In this document: positions 39,907-49,471 of the stretch, one piece after another | Position numbering within the stretch: position 1 is the first letter of the stretch | How the letters are laid out: every line of letters starts with the position of its first letter | Assembly (NCBI RefSeq): GCF_027118995.1 | Contig: NZ_CP098242.1 | Coordinates: 496,001-560,000, forward strand | Source of the DNA: Oxalobacter vibrioformis | GTDB taxonomy: Bacteria; Pseudomonadota; Gammaproteobacteria; Burkholderiales; Burkholderiaceae_D | Reading direction: 5' to 3' | DNA: 64,000 nucleotides | Made by a program: the position numbers and the translations under genes | The notes under the pieces: generated by a model | Database searches by the model: none | Told to the model about the DNA's origin: nothing | What the model saw: the letters and a program-made list of their open reading frames with translations, nothing else

Positions 39907-40947
39907 GTGAAAAAAGTGCTGATAGTCCGTGCATCCGCCATAGGTGATATTGTCTTTGCTTCACCTTTTGCAGAGGCTATCAAAAAAACCTATCCGGATG
40001 CATACATTTCCTGGCTCATGGAAAAGGGAAATGAAGTGCTCATGGCTGATTCTCCCTATGTGGATGAATGCATTGTCATGCCCGTATCGGAATGGAAATC
40101 ATTGTGGAAGAATGGAAAAAAACTTGAGGCTATCAAAAAGATACGTGCATTTGGCGCTGAATTGAAGGCCCGTCATTTTGACGTTGCCATTGATCTGCAA
40201 GGACTGCTCAAAAGCGGTATTTTTGCATGGATGAGTTCAGCTCCTGTACGTATTGGCCTGGGATCCAGAGAAGGCAGCCAATGGCTGATGAACAAAGTGA
40301 TTTCCAGGGCTGGAGAATCTCACCGGATCAGCTCGGAATACCTATACCTTGCCGAACAGTTAAAGCTCGACCACAATCACTTCACTCCCTCGCTTTCCCT
40401 TAACTCCCAATCAGAAAAGCTGGCACTGGAAAAACTGGCAGCGCATGGTTTGCATCCGGGAAAATATGTCGTTTTCGCTGCTTTTACCACCAGACCCCAA
40501 AAACACTGGTTTGCCGATGCATGGCAAAACATGGCACCAATGGTCAAAGAAAAAACCGGATTAATCCCGATTCTTCTGGGTGGCCCGGCAGATAAAGTCG
40601 CAGCAGAGGAAATTCATTCTGGTGCACAGGATATTATCAACCTTGTCGGGCAAACCCGGCTGGCTGAGGCGGTTGCGATCGTTGCTCATGCAGGCGCATT
40701 AATTGGTGTTGATACCGGCCTGACCCATATGGGCATTGCTTTTGATATTCCTACCGTTGCCCTGTTTGGCTCGACCTGCCCTTATACCAATACAACCCGC
40801 GACAATGCGAAAGTCATCTGGCTGGGACTCCCCTGCTCTCCCTGTCGCCGTAAACCGACCTGTAATGACCGATTTGACTGTTTGAGGGAAATTACGCCTG
40901 AAAATGTCATGACAACGCTGGAATCGGCACTGAAGAGCGAATCATGA
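39907..40947 (+). CDS. waaC: Lipopolysaccharide heptosyltransferase I
   Basis: 346 residues, GT9 family, GTG start at 39907 with a GGAG site. It starts VLIVRASAIGDIVFASPFAEAIK, has DLQGLLKSGIFAW, a donor-binding FAAFTTRPQKHWFADAW and GVDTGLTHMGIAFDIPTVALFG. Length and the SAIGDIV start favour WaaC (first heptose onto Kdo) rather than WaaF. Its stop overlaps the next glycosyltransferase start by four bases. Confidence 0.9.
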   Translation: MKKVLIVRASAIGDIVFASPFAEAIKKTYPDAYISWLMEKGNEVLMADSPYVDECIVMPVSEWKSLWKNGKKLEAIKKIRAFGAELKARHFDVAIDLQGLLKSGIFAWMSSAPVRIGLGSREGSQWLMNKVISRAGESHRISSEYLYLAEQLKLDHNHFTPSLSLNSQSEKLALEKLAAHGLHPGKYVVFAAFTTRPQKHWFADAWQNMAPMVKEKTGLIPILLGGPADKVAAEEIHSGAQDIINLVGQTRLAEAVAIVAHAGALIGVDTGLTHMGIAFDIPTVALFGSTCPYTNTTRDNAKVIWLGLPCSPCRRKPTCNDRFDCLREITPENVMTTLESALKSES

Positions 40948-42032
40948 AAATACTCCATGTCGAATCCGGCAAGCATTTTTATGGCGGCGCCCGCCAGGTA
41001 GCGTATATCATCAAGGGATTGTCTGGGCTGGGCGTCAGCAATATCCTCGCATGTCCTATCGGTGCTGATATCGCCAGGGAAGTGTCACAATACGCACAGG
41101 TATATGAAATGCCCATGAAAGGCGATGCAGATATCGGGCTGGTCAGCCGGTTGACTGCTGTCATACGAAGCGACAAACCGGATATTGTCCATTTGCACAG
41201 CCGCAGGGGGGCAGATATCTGGGGAGGTATTGCGGCAAAACTGACACAAACTCCCTGCATCCTTTCAAGGAGAGTGGACAATCCTGAATCACGACTGCTG
41301 GTATCGATGAAATACCGGCTCTATGATCATGTTATTACCATCTCTGAAGCCATCCGCCAGGTTCTTCTCTCGGAAGGTGTTCCTCCTGAAAAAGTCACCT
41401 GTGTCCGTAGTGCCGTAGATCCAGCCCCCTATCTTCACGCTGTTGACCGGACCGCCATGCGGCAAGAGTTCAGCCTGCCGGATAACGCCATCGTCATTGG
41501 CATTGTTGCACAGCTTATCCCCAGAAAAGGACATGCCTACCTGATTGAAGCCATAAAAACCCTGAGCAGGGAATACCCGCACCTCCGTGTGCTCTGCTTC
41601 GGACAAGGACCGCTTCGTTCCCAGCTTGAATCTGCTGTACAGCAAAAAAACCTTTCTGACATTATTCAGTTCACCGGCTTCCGGACTGATCTTCCCAAGT
41701 GGTTAGGCGGTTTGGATATCCTTGCACACCCAGCAGACATGGAAGGACTCGGAGTATCCCTACTGCAGGCTTCCGCAGCCGCTGTGCCAATTATTACAAC
41801 GAGGGCGGGCGGGCTGCCCGAAGCCGTTCTGGAAAACGCGACCGGTATCCTCATCGAACCGGGTGATACCCATGCCCTGACCGCTGCGCTCAAACTACTG
41901 ATTGATGATGCTGATCTCAGGCATACTCTTGGCTCTGCGGGCAGGAAGCGTATAATGACCGACTTCTCTGTTGAAACAATGACACTGGGTAACCTGGATG
42001 TCTACAGAAAAGTACTGAACCACTCAAATTGA
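40944..42032 (+). CDS. Glycosyltransferase family 4, LPS core
   Basis: 362 residues with GT-B fold. The N-terminal domain begins ILHVESGKHFYGGARQVAYI; the C-terminal domain has IVAQLIPRKGHAYLIEAI (donor-binding Arg/Lys) and ADMEGLGVSLLQASAAAVPII with the conserved E-x7-E-like motif. It is coupled to waaC, so an early core sugar transfer is probable. The exact sugar is not readable. Confidence 0.87.
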   Translation: MKILHVESGKHFYGGARQVAYIIKGLSGLGVSNILACPIGADIAREVSQYAQVYEMPMKGDADIGLVSRLTAVIRSDKPDIVHLHSRRGADIWGGIAAKLTQTPCILSRRVDNPESRLLVSMKYRLYDHVITISEAIRQVLLSEGVPPEKVTCVRSAVDPAPYLHAVDRTAMRQEFSLPDNAIVIGIVAQLIPRKGHAYLIEAIKTLSREYPHLRVLCFGQGPLRSQLESAVQQKNLSDIIQFTGFRTDLPKWLGGLDILAHPADMEGLGVSLLQASAAAVPIITTRAGGLPEAVLENATGILIEPGDTHALTAALKLLIDDADLRHTLGSAGRKRIMTDFSVETMTLGNLDVYRKVLNHSN

Positions 42033-42036
42033 AGCA

Positions 42037-42732
42037 ATGAACAACTCATCAAAAAGAAACTGGTTTTACCACCCTCTGTTTTCGCCTGTTTTTATTATTA
42101 TCATGGGCATCATCCCACTGGCCAACTGGCTCCTGCTGGACCGTGATACCGCCATCTGGATGACTTTTGTCTGGGATGATTACATCACCCCTGTGCTTTA
42201 TGTCCTGGCGATGATTGTCCTTTATGTCTGCAAGCCAAAGGACAATACCCCGAAGCAGAACATCAATTTCTGGCTCTTTGAATTTATTACGCTCGGTATG
42301 CTGTTGCGCGAACTGGGCATACAACACTGGCTGACACAGACAGATACCACCGCCATCAAAATCAGGTTTTTTCTGAATCCTAATAATCCGATTCATGAAA
42401 AAATCATAACCGCACTCTTCCTGCTGATGTGGCTTGTCATCGCCATTTACCTGTTCAAGCGTTACACCCGATTCCTGTTCCGGGAATTTTTCAGGCTGAA
42501 TGCCACGGTATGGACCATCGGCACAACCTGTATGCTGACCGTTTTTGTCAAATTCGTTGATCGTTTTGCAGACAACTACAAACGTTATACAGGCGTATCC
42601 CTCAGTAATTTCTGGGATACGGGCATTTCTTCATTTGAAGAAATTTATGAAGCTTTCTTGCCGGTTCTCATCATGATTGCGGCCATCCAGTTTGCCCGGC
42701 TCAGAATTCGCCTGGAAGATTCCCGCCCCTGA
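42037..42732 (+). CDS. Hypothetical multi-spanning membrane protein
   Basis: 231 residues with about six hydrophobic segments (for example PLFSPVFIIIMGIIPLANWLL and ALFLLMWLVIAIYLF). I do not recognise a family. It follows the GT4 gene by 4 bp on the same strand, so it is probably part of the waaC operon and may act in the cell envelope. It converges on galE with 54 bp between. Confidence 0.7.
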   Translation: MNNSSKRNWFYHPLFSPVFIIIMGIIPLANWLLLDRDTAIWMTFVWDDYITPVLYVLAMIVLYVCKPKDNTPKQNINFWLFEFITLGMLLRELGIQHWLTQTDTTAIKIRFFLNPNNPIHEKIITALFLLMWLVIAIYLFKRYTRFLFREFFRLNATVWTIGTTCMLTVFVKFVDRFADNYKRYTGVSLSNFWDTGISSFEEIYEAFLPVLIMIAAIQFARLRIRLEDSRP

Positions 42733-42786
42733 TGACGGAAATAAAGCGCTTTTTTACTGGAAAAACAGGCTGCCTTTGCCTTGGTC

Positions 42787-43806
42787 TTATTGGTAACCCG
42801 TCGGATTGTTTTCCTGCCAGCGCCAGGTATCCTCACACATCCGATGGATATCATATTGTGCCTGCCACCCCAGTAATTCTTTTGCCAGTGTCGGATCCGC
42901 ATAACAGGCTGCGATATCTCCAGGCCGCCTGTCGGTGATCTGGTAGGGAACGGTTTTTCCTGATGCTTTTTCAAAGGCTTTTATCACTTCCAGCACGCTG
43001 TACGGACGCCCTGTCCCGATATTGACCGTGATAAAAGCTTCCTTTTCTTTCATCAGCTTGTCGAGCGCTGCAAGATGTGCAGATGCCAGATCTTCAACGT
43101 GAATATAATCACGTACGCCAGTCCCGTCCTCCGTTGGATAGTCACTACCAAAAACAGAAACCATTTCCCGTTTGCCAACTGCAACCTGCGAAATGAACGG
43201 CATAAGATTGTTCGGGATTCCTGTCGGGTCTTCTCCCATCAATCCGGATACATGCGCTCCTACCGGGTTGAAATATCTCAAGAGCGCCACATTCCAGAGC
43301 GACAGTGCCTTTTTACCATCACGCAGGATATCTTCAACCATTTGCTTGGTACGGCCATACACATTGACAGCCGAAACCGGTGTTTGCTCATCAAAACGCG
43401 CATAGCCTGGATCGCCATAAACCGTGGCAGAAGAAGAAAAAATCAGTGTATATATGCCAGCTTCAGCCATTTCCTGAAACAGAACTACACTTCCGGCAAC
43501 ATTGTTTTCATAATACAGAAAGGGCTTTTCCTCCCCTTCCCCCACCGCTTTAAGACCGGCAAAATGGATGACGGCACTGATAGCATGCTCATGAAAAATT
43601 TTCTTCAAGACTTTCCTGTCTCGAATATCGCCTTCGATAAAAACCGGGCGCTTTGCGCAAATCTGTTCAATACGATCCAGCACCTTGCGGTTACTGTTAC
43701 TCAAATTATCCAGTATCACCACCTGATTGCCCCGCTGCATGAGTTGTACAACGGTATGAGAGCCGATATAACCTGTACCACCTGTTACAAGAATTGATGT
43801 TGTCAT
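42787..43806 (-). CDS. galE: UDP-glucose 4-epimerase
   Basis: 339 residues, extended SDR. NAD motif ILVTGGTGYIGSHTVVQL, the Ser of FSSSATVYGDP, the YxxxK in YGRTKQMVEDIL, LLRYFNPVGAH and a C-terminal RRPGDIAACYADP. It interconverts UDP-glucose and UDP-galactose, here probably to supply galactose for LPS. It lies 32 bp after a GT4 gene on the same strand. Confidence 0.96.
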   Translation of the reverse strand: MTTSILVTGGTGYIGSHTVVQLMQRGNQVVILDNLSNSNRKVLDRIEQICAKRPVFIEGDIRDRKVLKKIFHEHAISAVIHFAGLKAVGEGEEKPFLYYENNVAGSVVLFQEMAEAGIYTLIFSSSATVYGDPGYARFDEQTPVSAVNVYGRTKQMVEDILRDGKKALSLWNVALLRYFNPVGAHVSGLMGEDPTGIPNNLMPFISQVAVGKREMVSVFGSDYPTEDGTGVRDYIHVEDLASAHLAALDKLMKEKEAFITVNIGTGRPYSVLEVIKAFEKASGKTVPYQITDRRPGDIAACYADPTLAKELLGWQAQYDIHRMCEDTWRWQENNPTGYQ

Positions 43807-43838
43807 GTTGATACCCAGTTATATGTCATTTTAAAAAA

Positions 43839-44885
43839 TCAGACTTTTCCCAGGAGCTTTTTATAAACCCGCTCAGTCTGCTCCAGCATATGTTCAACAG
43901 TAAACTCTTTTTTATAACGCTGGCGTGCCTGTGTCCCTAATTTTGCGGACAAGGCTTTGTCAAAGGCGAGTCTTTGTATTGCATCAGCAAAAGCAGATAT
44001 GTCACCTGGTGGAACCAGAATACCGGTCTCGCCATTTAACACCCCTTCAGGAATGCCCCCAACCTGCATGCCGACAACAGGCAAAGATGCTGCCCCTGCC
44101 TCCACAAGCGACAATGAAAATGCCTCACGGCGTGAGGGCGCCGCATAGACATCAAAGGCTGGCAAAATCCGTTGCACATCATTGCGATACCCCAGAAAAT
44201 GGATACGGGGATGACCTTCTGCCATAGCAATCACCTGATGTCCAAACCCTGTTTCAGTATCTCCCAGAAAATAGATGTGAACATTTTCTGGAGACAACCT
44301 GGCAATTTCTACAAGCAGATCCTGCCCCTTGTCCCGGTGAAAACGTCCGGCAAGCACGACAGCAAACTGTTCATCTGGAATCGCCAGTTCCTGACGCAAA
44401 AGATCACGCTCACCACGTATCATGTCAGGCACGCCGTTATAGATACGTGTAATGATCTCTTTGGGATAATGATGCCTTACCAGGTTTGCCTCTACCGCAT
44501 CAGCCACAGCAATCAGATGTCTGCACCGGCGCATATGCTTGCTGGAACTCGTGGAGTGCACAGTGCTGACCGGAACAGCCTTTGTGCCCATCGTTGCTAT
44601 CCCGACATACTGGGATGGACGTACCTGGTGTGCATGTGCAATATCCGCTTTCCAGAATTTGATCAGACGATGCAACTTCCAGTAAGACGTCACATCAGCA
44701 ATCCCCCGCATCGGCGCGAGCTCCATGGGTAACTGGTGAATGGTGCACTGGTCACTGATCCACGAATTTTTCGGACCCACAACGAGAACATCATGCCCCA
44801 TCTCCCGCAAACCAAGCGAAAGCGACAGCACATGATTTTCAGCACCACCAAATGTAAGACTGCGAATAACCTGGATAATACGCAT
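43839..44885 (-). CDS. Glycosyltransferase family 4
   Basis: 348 residues, GT-B fold. N-terminus IIQVIRSLTFGGAENHVLSL; middle VVLAGRFHRDKGQDLLVEIA; donor site APSRREAFSLSLVEAGAASLPVV with both conserved Glu residues. The sugar is unknown. It starts an operon with galE and faces the AT-rich insert upstream. Confidence 0.88.
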   Translation of the reverse strand: MRIIQVIRSLTFGGAENHVLSLSLGLREMGHDVLVVGPKNSWISDQCTIHQLPMELAPMRGIADVTSYWKLHRLIKFWKADIAHAHQVRPSQYVGIATMGTKAVPVSTVHSTSSSKHMRRCRHLIAVADAVEANLVRHHYPKEIITRIYNGVPDMIRGERDLLRQELAIPDEQFAVVLAGRFHRDKGQDLLVEIARLSPENVHIYFLGDTETGFGHQVIAMAEGHPRIHFLGYRNDVQRILPAFDVYAAPSRREAFSLSLVEAGAASLPVVGMQVGGIPEGVLNGETGILVPPGDISAFADAIQRLAFDKALSAKLGTQARQRYKKEFTVEHMLEQTERVYKKLLGKV

Positions 44886-45234
44886 GAGCAGTACAGTACG
44901 TCCTCATGTTAGTAAAGTCAACCAGGAACATCTGCTTTGTTGTGTTTAAGATATTTCAGGGGTTTATGGCAGTAAAGGGCTCAGCAGAAAAATATTTATT
45001 GAGTTACAAAAAAATGGTATCGTATCAAGATATTTAACGTCAGCAATCTACCGTCCTGAGAATATTTCGAATCAGTTGAGCGAGTTTGTATAACTTTCAC
45101 TTGGCATTTTATTGATTTCCTTATTTAAAATTCAGATGCAAAACATTTTACCATTAACTAATATTTAGAATGACTCATATTCAAGTAATATTTCACATTA
45201 CTTTTTAAATCATCTATTTTAATTATCAAAAGTC
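44886..45234. other. 349-bp AT-rich intergenic stretch
   Basis: Between divergent glycosyltransferase genes. AT content rises sharply from about 44.9 kb. I see no RNA gene or open frame of note. It should hold promoters for both sides and marks the left edge of the AT-rich insert. Confidence 0.5.
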
Positions 45235-45795
45235 ATGAAAATCTGGATTATTGGCAATGCCCCAAACAAACAAAATATTGATCATTTGGTAAATAAGGAA
45301 GATATTGTTGTTCGATTTAACTCTCCAAATCCTTCTTGCTCATTGAGAGCAGATGTTCTGTTTATTGCAAATGCATACGAAAATGTTCGATCAAGAAAAA
45401 TGAATATTAACAAAAAATATCTCAAGAAAAACACTTTCGTTATATACCGTTTTTCATTAAAAGGTGTTTTTTCGTTACTTAAAAAACAAAAAATTTTTAA
45501 AATAATAAAATACTTGTATAGATTCTTATTTTTTATACTAAGAAACAATCTGCATCATTTCAAATATAAATTTTTTGATTTCAATTTAATAAATAAAATT
45601 GCATCTGATGTTTTGAAAACTGATAAGGAACCCAGCTCTGGTTTTATCATAATTTACTATTTCCTTGAAAAATATAAAGATGCAAAAATCATCATGCACA
45701 ACTTTACATTTGAAGGATGGGATGGACATCCGTGGGAAAAAGAAAAAAAATATGTACAGCGATTGATTGATGAAAATAAAATACTGCATATTTAG
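45235..45795 (+). CDS. Putative GT29-like (sialyltransferase-type) glycosyltransferase
   Basis: 186 residues, very rich in Lys, Asn, Ile and Phe, with AT-rich codons. It starts WIIGNAPNKQNIDHLV and has DIVVRFNSPNP, like the L motif of sialyltransferases; PSSGFIIIYYFLE resembles the S motif; FEGWDGHPWEKEKKYV has the His and Glu spacing of the VS motif. This likeness suggests a small GT29-type enzyme adding a sugar such as sialic acid or Kdo to LPS; it is inference from motifs only. At 186 residues it is shorter than most. No CMP-sialate synthetase is in the window. Its composition points to recent transfer. Confidence 0.55.
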   Translation: MKIWIIGNAPNKQNIDHLVNKEDIVVRFNSPNPSCSLRADVLFIANAYENVRSRKMNINKKYLKKNTFVIYRFSLKGVFSLLKKQKIFKIIKYLYRFLFFILRNNLHHFKYKFFDFNLINKIASDVLKTDKEPSSGFIIIYYFLEKYKDAKIIMHNFTFEGWDGHPWEKEKKYVQRLIDENKILHI

Positions 45796-45955
45796 ATGTT
45801 TAAAAAATGCAATAATCAGACATTAAATTACCATATGAAATATGTCAGCCGAAAAAATTGGATTTCCCAACAATTTCATCCTATTTTCTGCTAATACCCA
45901 CACCAAATTTATTTTGACTAATTTCCTAGAAATCACTTGAAAGCGAGCAGACCTT

Positions 45956-46732
45956 ATGCAGTGTTTTGTTATTAATCTTGCCAAAGACACTGATAGAAAA
46001 CAATCCATTTCAGAAGAATTGAAGAAAGCGGGAATTGAGTTTGCCTTCATTGAAGCAGTAAATGGTGCGGAACTGCTGCAGAATGGCAATATTACCGACG
46101 TTTACAATGAGACTAAGGCCATTCGTGAACGCCATCGCAAAATGACCGCAGGAGAAATTGGTTGTGCGCTGAGCCACCTTAAAATTTACCGGAAAATGCA
46201 GGACGAAAATATTTCCCATGCCCTGGTTATGGAGGATGACATTTATATCCAGACGAACCACTTCCGGAAATTGCTGGAAAAAGTTGAACTTTTATATGAT
46301 GAGAATACACCGACTGTCACACTGTTCAGTCATATCAAACGCTATGTCAGTACAAAGGAAAGCCAGCCACTGGATGAAACCCATGTGGTACATGACTATT
46401 ATCGTGGTGGTTCCGCCTATTGTTATGTGATTACCAAAAGGGCTGCAAAAAAAATGCTGGATTCACTTTTTCCCCTCTATACCATTATCGATAAATGGGA
46501 ACTTCACCAGGATTTCATCAACGTTAAAGCCGTTATACCTTATTGCGCCTATGTCAAAGATCAATTCCCCTCCTCCATCAATGCCATAGGGGGAAGAGAT
46601 GAACATATCCGGAAAAACAAGATCAGGAACCTCTCATATTACCTGAAGCATTACATGAGTATATTTTCAAATGTATTCAGGCGCATTTCCATGGATATCA
46701 GAAAACAGCCACCGCCTCAAAAAAGGATGTAA
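45956..46732 (+). CDS. Glycosyltransferase family 25 (LPS sugar transferase)
   Basis: 258 residues. Starts CFVINLAKDTDRKQSISEEL, has GEIGCALSHLKIYRKM, the metal-binding acidic motif HALVMEDDIYI, and GGSAYCYVITKRAAKKML. GT25 enzymes include LgtB/LgtE/Lex-2 types that add galactose or related sugars to lipooligosaccharide. It is less AT-rich than the preceding gene but still distinct from the core cluster. It converges on the deacetylase gene 47 bp away. Confidence 0.88.
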   Translation: MQCFVINLAKDTDRKQSISEELKKAGIEFAFIEAVNGAELLQNGNITDVYNETKAIRERHRKMTAGEIGCALSHLKIYRKMQDENISHALVMEDDIYIQTNHFRKLLEKVELLYDENTPTVTLFSHIKRYVSTKESQPLDETHVVHDYYRGGSAYCYVITKRAAKKMLDSLFPLYTIIDKWELHQDFINVKAVIPYCAYVKDQFPSSINAIGGRDEHIRKNKIRNLSYYLKHYMSIFSNVFRRISMDIRKQPPPQKRM

Positions 46733-46779
46733 TATGGTGATCCAAAACCCGTTTTTCTCTGGTAAACCAGACTGATACC

Positions 46780-47547
46780 CTACCCCTTGGGTCCTTTTGA
46801 GAGAGATTTTTTCGGCACGTTTTTCATATGAATTTTCCACAGATACCCCGGCAGGGTATCTCCATATGAAATAGCTTTTCTGGGAAGCTCAAAAGGACTT
46901 CTGGCGTAATTGGCCGCAGCCCGAAGACACGTCAGGCCGGTTTTGTACCCTGCTTCTTCAACCATATCAGCAACCTGCTGATTATAGTAGCCATAGGGAT
47001 AGCAAAAATCAGGAACGGCCTCCCCCAGCACATCCTCCAGCTTTGCCTTGCTTCCGAAAATCTCCTCCCGTGCGACCTGTGGCGGGCATTCTGACAGCCG
47101 GACATGATTGACAGAATGTGCGCCAAAACTGACGCCTTCCTTGCGAAGTTCACGTATCGTGGCAATATCCATCAGGCTGGCCTCTTCAGGAACATCATCC
47201 ATCCACTGCGTTGTTCCCCCCAACATCCCTGCCACTAGAAACATGGTGACCGGATACTGGTATTTTTTCAGAATCGGCCAGGCATACTCGCGAAAATTGT
47301 CACAGCCATCATCGAATGTCAGCACGACAGCTTTTTCAGGAATCGGCTGACCTTCATACAAACCGGCATAGGCCTGGGCAAGACTGATGACATTGTAACC
47401 ACGCCAGTGAAGCCATGCCATCTGCCGTTCAAACCGGCCGACATCACAATATACGGCACGATGCTTTCTGGGATTATTGAAACGTCCCACCTGGTGGTAC
47501 ATCAATATTGAAATAGGAGGCGCTAAAGGTGGTCTTGTTATCATCAT
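46780..47547 (-). CDS. Polysaccharide deacetylase (NodB/CE4 domain)
   Basis: 255 residues. NodB motif 1 AVVLTFDDGCDNF carries the two catalytic/metal Asp residues, motif 2 FGAHSVNHVRLSECP carries the metal His residues, and FCYPYGYYNQQVADMV is motif 3. No clear signal peptide is seen, so it probably acts on the cytoplasmic side on a sugar-nucleotide- or lipid-linked glycan. Neighbours suggest LPS or polysaccharide work. It starts 126 bp after msbA ends, same strand. Confidence 0.85.
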   Translation of the reverse strand: MMITRPPLAPPISILMYHQVGRFNNPRKHRAVYCDVGRFERQMAWLHWRGYNVISLAQAYAGLYEGQPIPEKAVVLTFDDGCDNFREYAWPILKKYQYPVTMFLVAGMLGGTTQWMDDVPEEASLMDIATIRELRKEGVSFGAHSVNHVRLSECPPQVAREEIFGSKAKLEDVLGEAVPDFCYPYGYYNQQVADMVEEAGYKTGLTCLRAAANYARSPFELPRKAISYGDTLPGYLWKIHMKNVPKKSLSKGPKG

Positions 47548-47673
47548 CCAAATCCTGCAAATTCTTTACATTGTACTTCTGGCCCTGTCACTTCTGTCAG
47601 TTATTTCCACTACGGAAAACCCTCCTGCAGAAGCTGCCGCACTTTCATGCATCATCTGATCATGTTTACTTTG

Positions 47674-49446
47674 TTATTGGCTGATATGTAATGACTCAAC
47701 AAATTCACTCGAAGGCAATTTATAAAGGCCCGCATAAACGCCATCCTTTTTGAGCAGCTCTTCATGCGTACCAATTTCAACAATCTCCCCTCCTGCCAGC
47801 ACTACAATCCGAGAAGCACCTTCTACTGTAGAAAGCCTGTGCGCAATAACCAAAGTGGTTCTCCCCTTCATTAATTCATCCAGTGCCGCCTGCACTTCAC
47901 GTTCAGATTCCGTATCAAGCGCAGAAGTTGCTTCATCCAGTATCAGTACCGGCGCATCCTTGTATATGGCTCTCGCTATGGCCAGACGCTGCCGCTGTCC
48001 TCCAGACAACCGTAACCCGTTATGGCCGATATTGGTCTGCAACCCGTCTTCCAGACCAGCAACCACACCAGACAAGTGCGCGGCCTTGACAGCAGCTTCT
48101 ATCCGGGACATATCCGGATTCATATCGCCATATGCCACATTGGCAGCAACCGTATCATTAAACAGGACAACATGCTGGCTTACCATCGCAATCTGCTTAC
48201 GAAGGCTGGAAAGAGATATCTCCTGTATCGAAATCCCATCAAGTAATATCTGCCCGCTGGATGGTGCATAAAATTCAGGAAGCAGATTTACCATTGTCGT
48301 CTTTCCGCCTCCTGACATACCGACAAGCGCAATGGTTTCTCCCGGCTTGATATGAAGATTGATATCTTTAAGGGCATAGCCGGATGACCCCGGATAGGAA
48401 AAACTCACATTGGCAAACTCTATCTGTCCTGTCGCCCGTCGATCCAGAGTTATCCCGTTTGTTCTTTCTATCGGGGCATCAATCAGGTCAAAAACTGCTT
48501 CTGCTGCTGCCAGCCCCCTTTGCAGGGGACCATTTGCCTGAGCCAGATCTTTCATGGGCGCCAAAAGCATAAGCATGGCCGTCAAAAAGGAAACAAAGCT
48601 GCCAACCGTTATCTGCCCATGCCGGAACTGATACAGGGCAATAAGCACAATAACGGCAACAGCACAGGCTGTCATCAGTTGCGTTATCGGCACAGTAGAG
48701 GCGAATGTCCGGGTGGTACGCATGGTATAACGCCTGATTTCTTCTGTTCCCCGCGCAAAGCGTTTTCTCTCGAATTCCTGTGCATCAAAAACCTTGGTGA
48801 CAAGGTGAGCACGAGTAGACTCCTCAAGCTCCTGTGTCAATGCGTTATTTAATGCCAGTGTCTCCTGATTCAGTTTTTTCAGGCGCCGTCCTGTGTAACG
48901 AATGACCAGCGATGTCAGAGGAAGAAGCACAAGGGTAATCAGGGAAAGTTTCCAGTTCAGGTAGAAAAGCCATGCCAGCAAACCGACAACCGTGAGAAAC
49001 GACCTGACAATGGAGGTCAGTATGTCGGTCACCATATTAATAATCTGCCGAACCTCAAACATAATCGTATTAAGGATTCTGCCAACGGAATACGATTCAA
49101 AATAACCGGCGGACATATCCAGCATACGGTCAAACATCTGTTGACGTATCACCGTTAAAAAACGGGACGATACCCAGGTCAGCATGTAAGTGCTGGTAAA
49201 CGTAGCACAACCGCGAACAACAAAAAGGCCAATCACTATTGCCGGTACATACCAGTATGGAAAATCGACACCATCCTGAAAACCATAATCCAGCAGCAAC
49301 TGAAAGAAAAAAGGAATAACCGGTTCTGCTGCAGCGGTTACCGCCATGGCAAGCAGTGCGATGACAATCCGCCCCTTGTAGGGCTTATGTAAAACAATAA
49401 CGCGCTTGAATAGGGCTGGAATCATGAAAAAATACCGTGAAAACAA
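47674..49446 (-). CDS. msbA: Lipid A export ABC transporter MsbA
   Basis: 590 residues. Six membrane segments in the first 320 residues, then the ATPase domain with Walker A VGMSGGGKTTMV, signature LSGGQRQRLAIARA, Walker B VLILDEATSALD and the H-loop IAHRLST. The half-transporter layout and the position in an LPS cluster beside an O-antigen ligase gene support MsbA, the flippase for lipid A-core. A later Met (about ten residues in, MIPALFKR) may be the true start. It follows the ligase gene by 25 bp. Confidence 0.88.
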   Translation of the reverse strand: MFSRYFFMIPALFKRVIVLHKPYKGRIVIALLAMAVTAAAEPVIPFFFQLLLDYGFQDGVDFPYWYVPAIVIGLFVVRGCATFTSTYMLTWVSSRFLTVIRQQMFDRMLDMSAGYFESYSVGRILNTIMFEVRQIINMVTDILTSIVRSFLTVVGLLAWLFYLNWKLSLITLVLLPLTSLVIRYTGRRLKKLNQETLALNNALTQELEESTRAHLVTKVFDAQEFERKRFARGTEEIRRYTMRTTRTFASTVPITQLMTACAVAVIVLIALYQFRHGQITVGSFVSFLTAMLMLLAPMKDLAQANGPLQRGLAAAEAVFDLIDAPIERTNGITLDRRATGQIEFANVSFSYPGSSGYALKDINLHIKPGETIALVGMSGGGKTTMVNLLPEFYAPSSGQILLDGISIQEISLSSLRKQIAMVSQHVVLFNDTVAANVAYGDMNPDMSRIEAAVKAAHLSGVVAGLEDGLQTNIGHNGLRLSGGQRQRLAIARAIYKDAPVLILDEATSALDTESEREVQAALDELMKGRTTLVIAHRLSTVEGASRIVVLAGGEIVEIGTHEELLKKDGVYAGLYKLPSSEFVESLHISQ

Positions 49447-49471
49447 ATAGACAAACCATGCATGAAACGAC

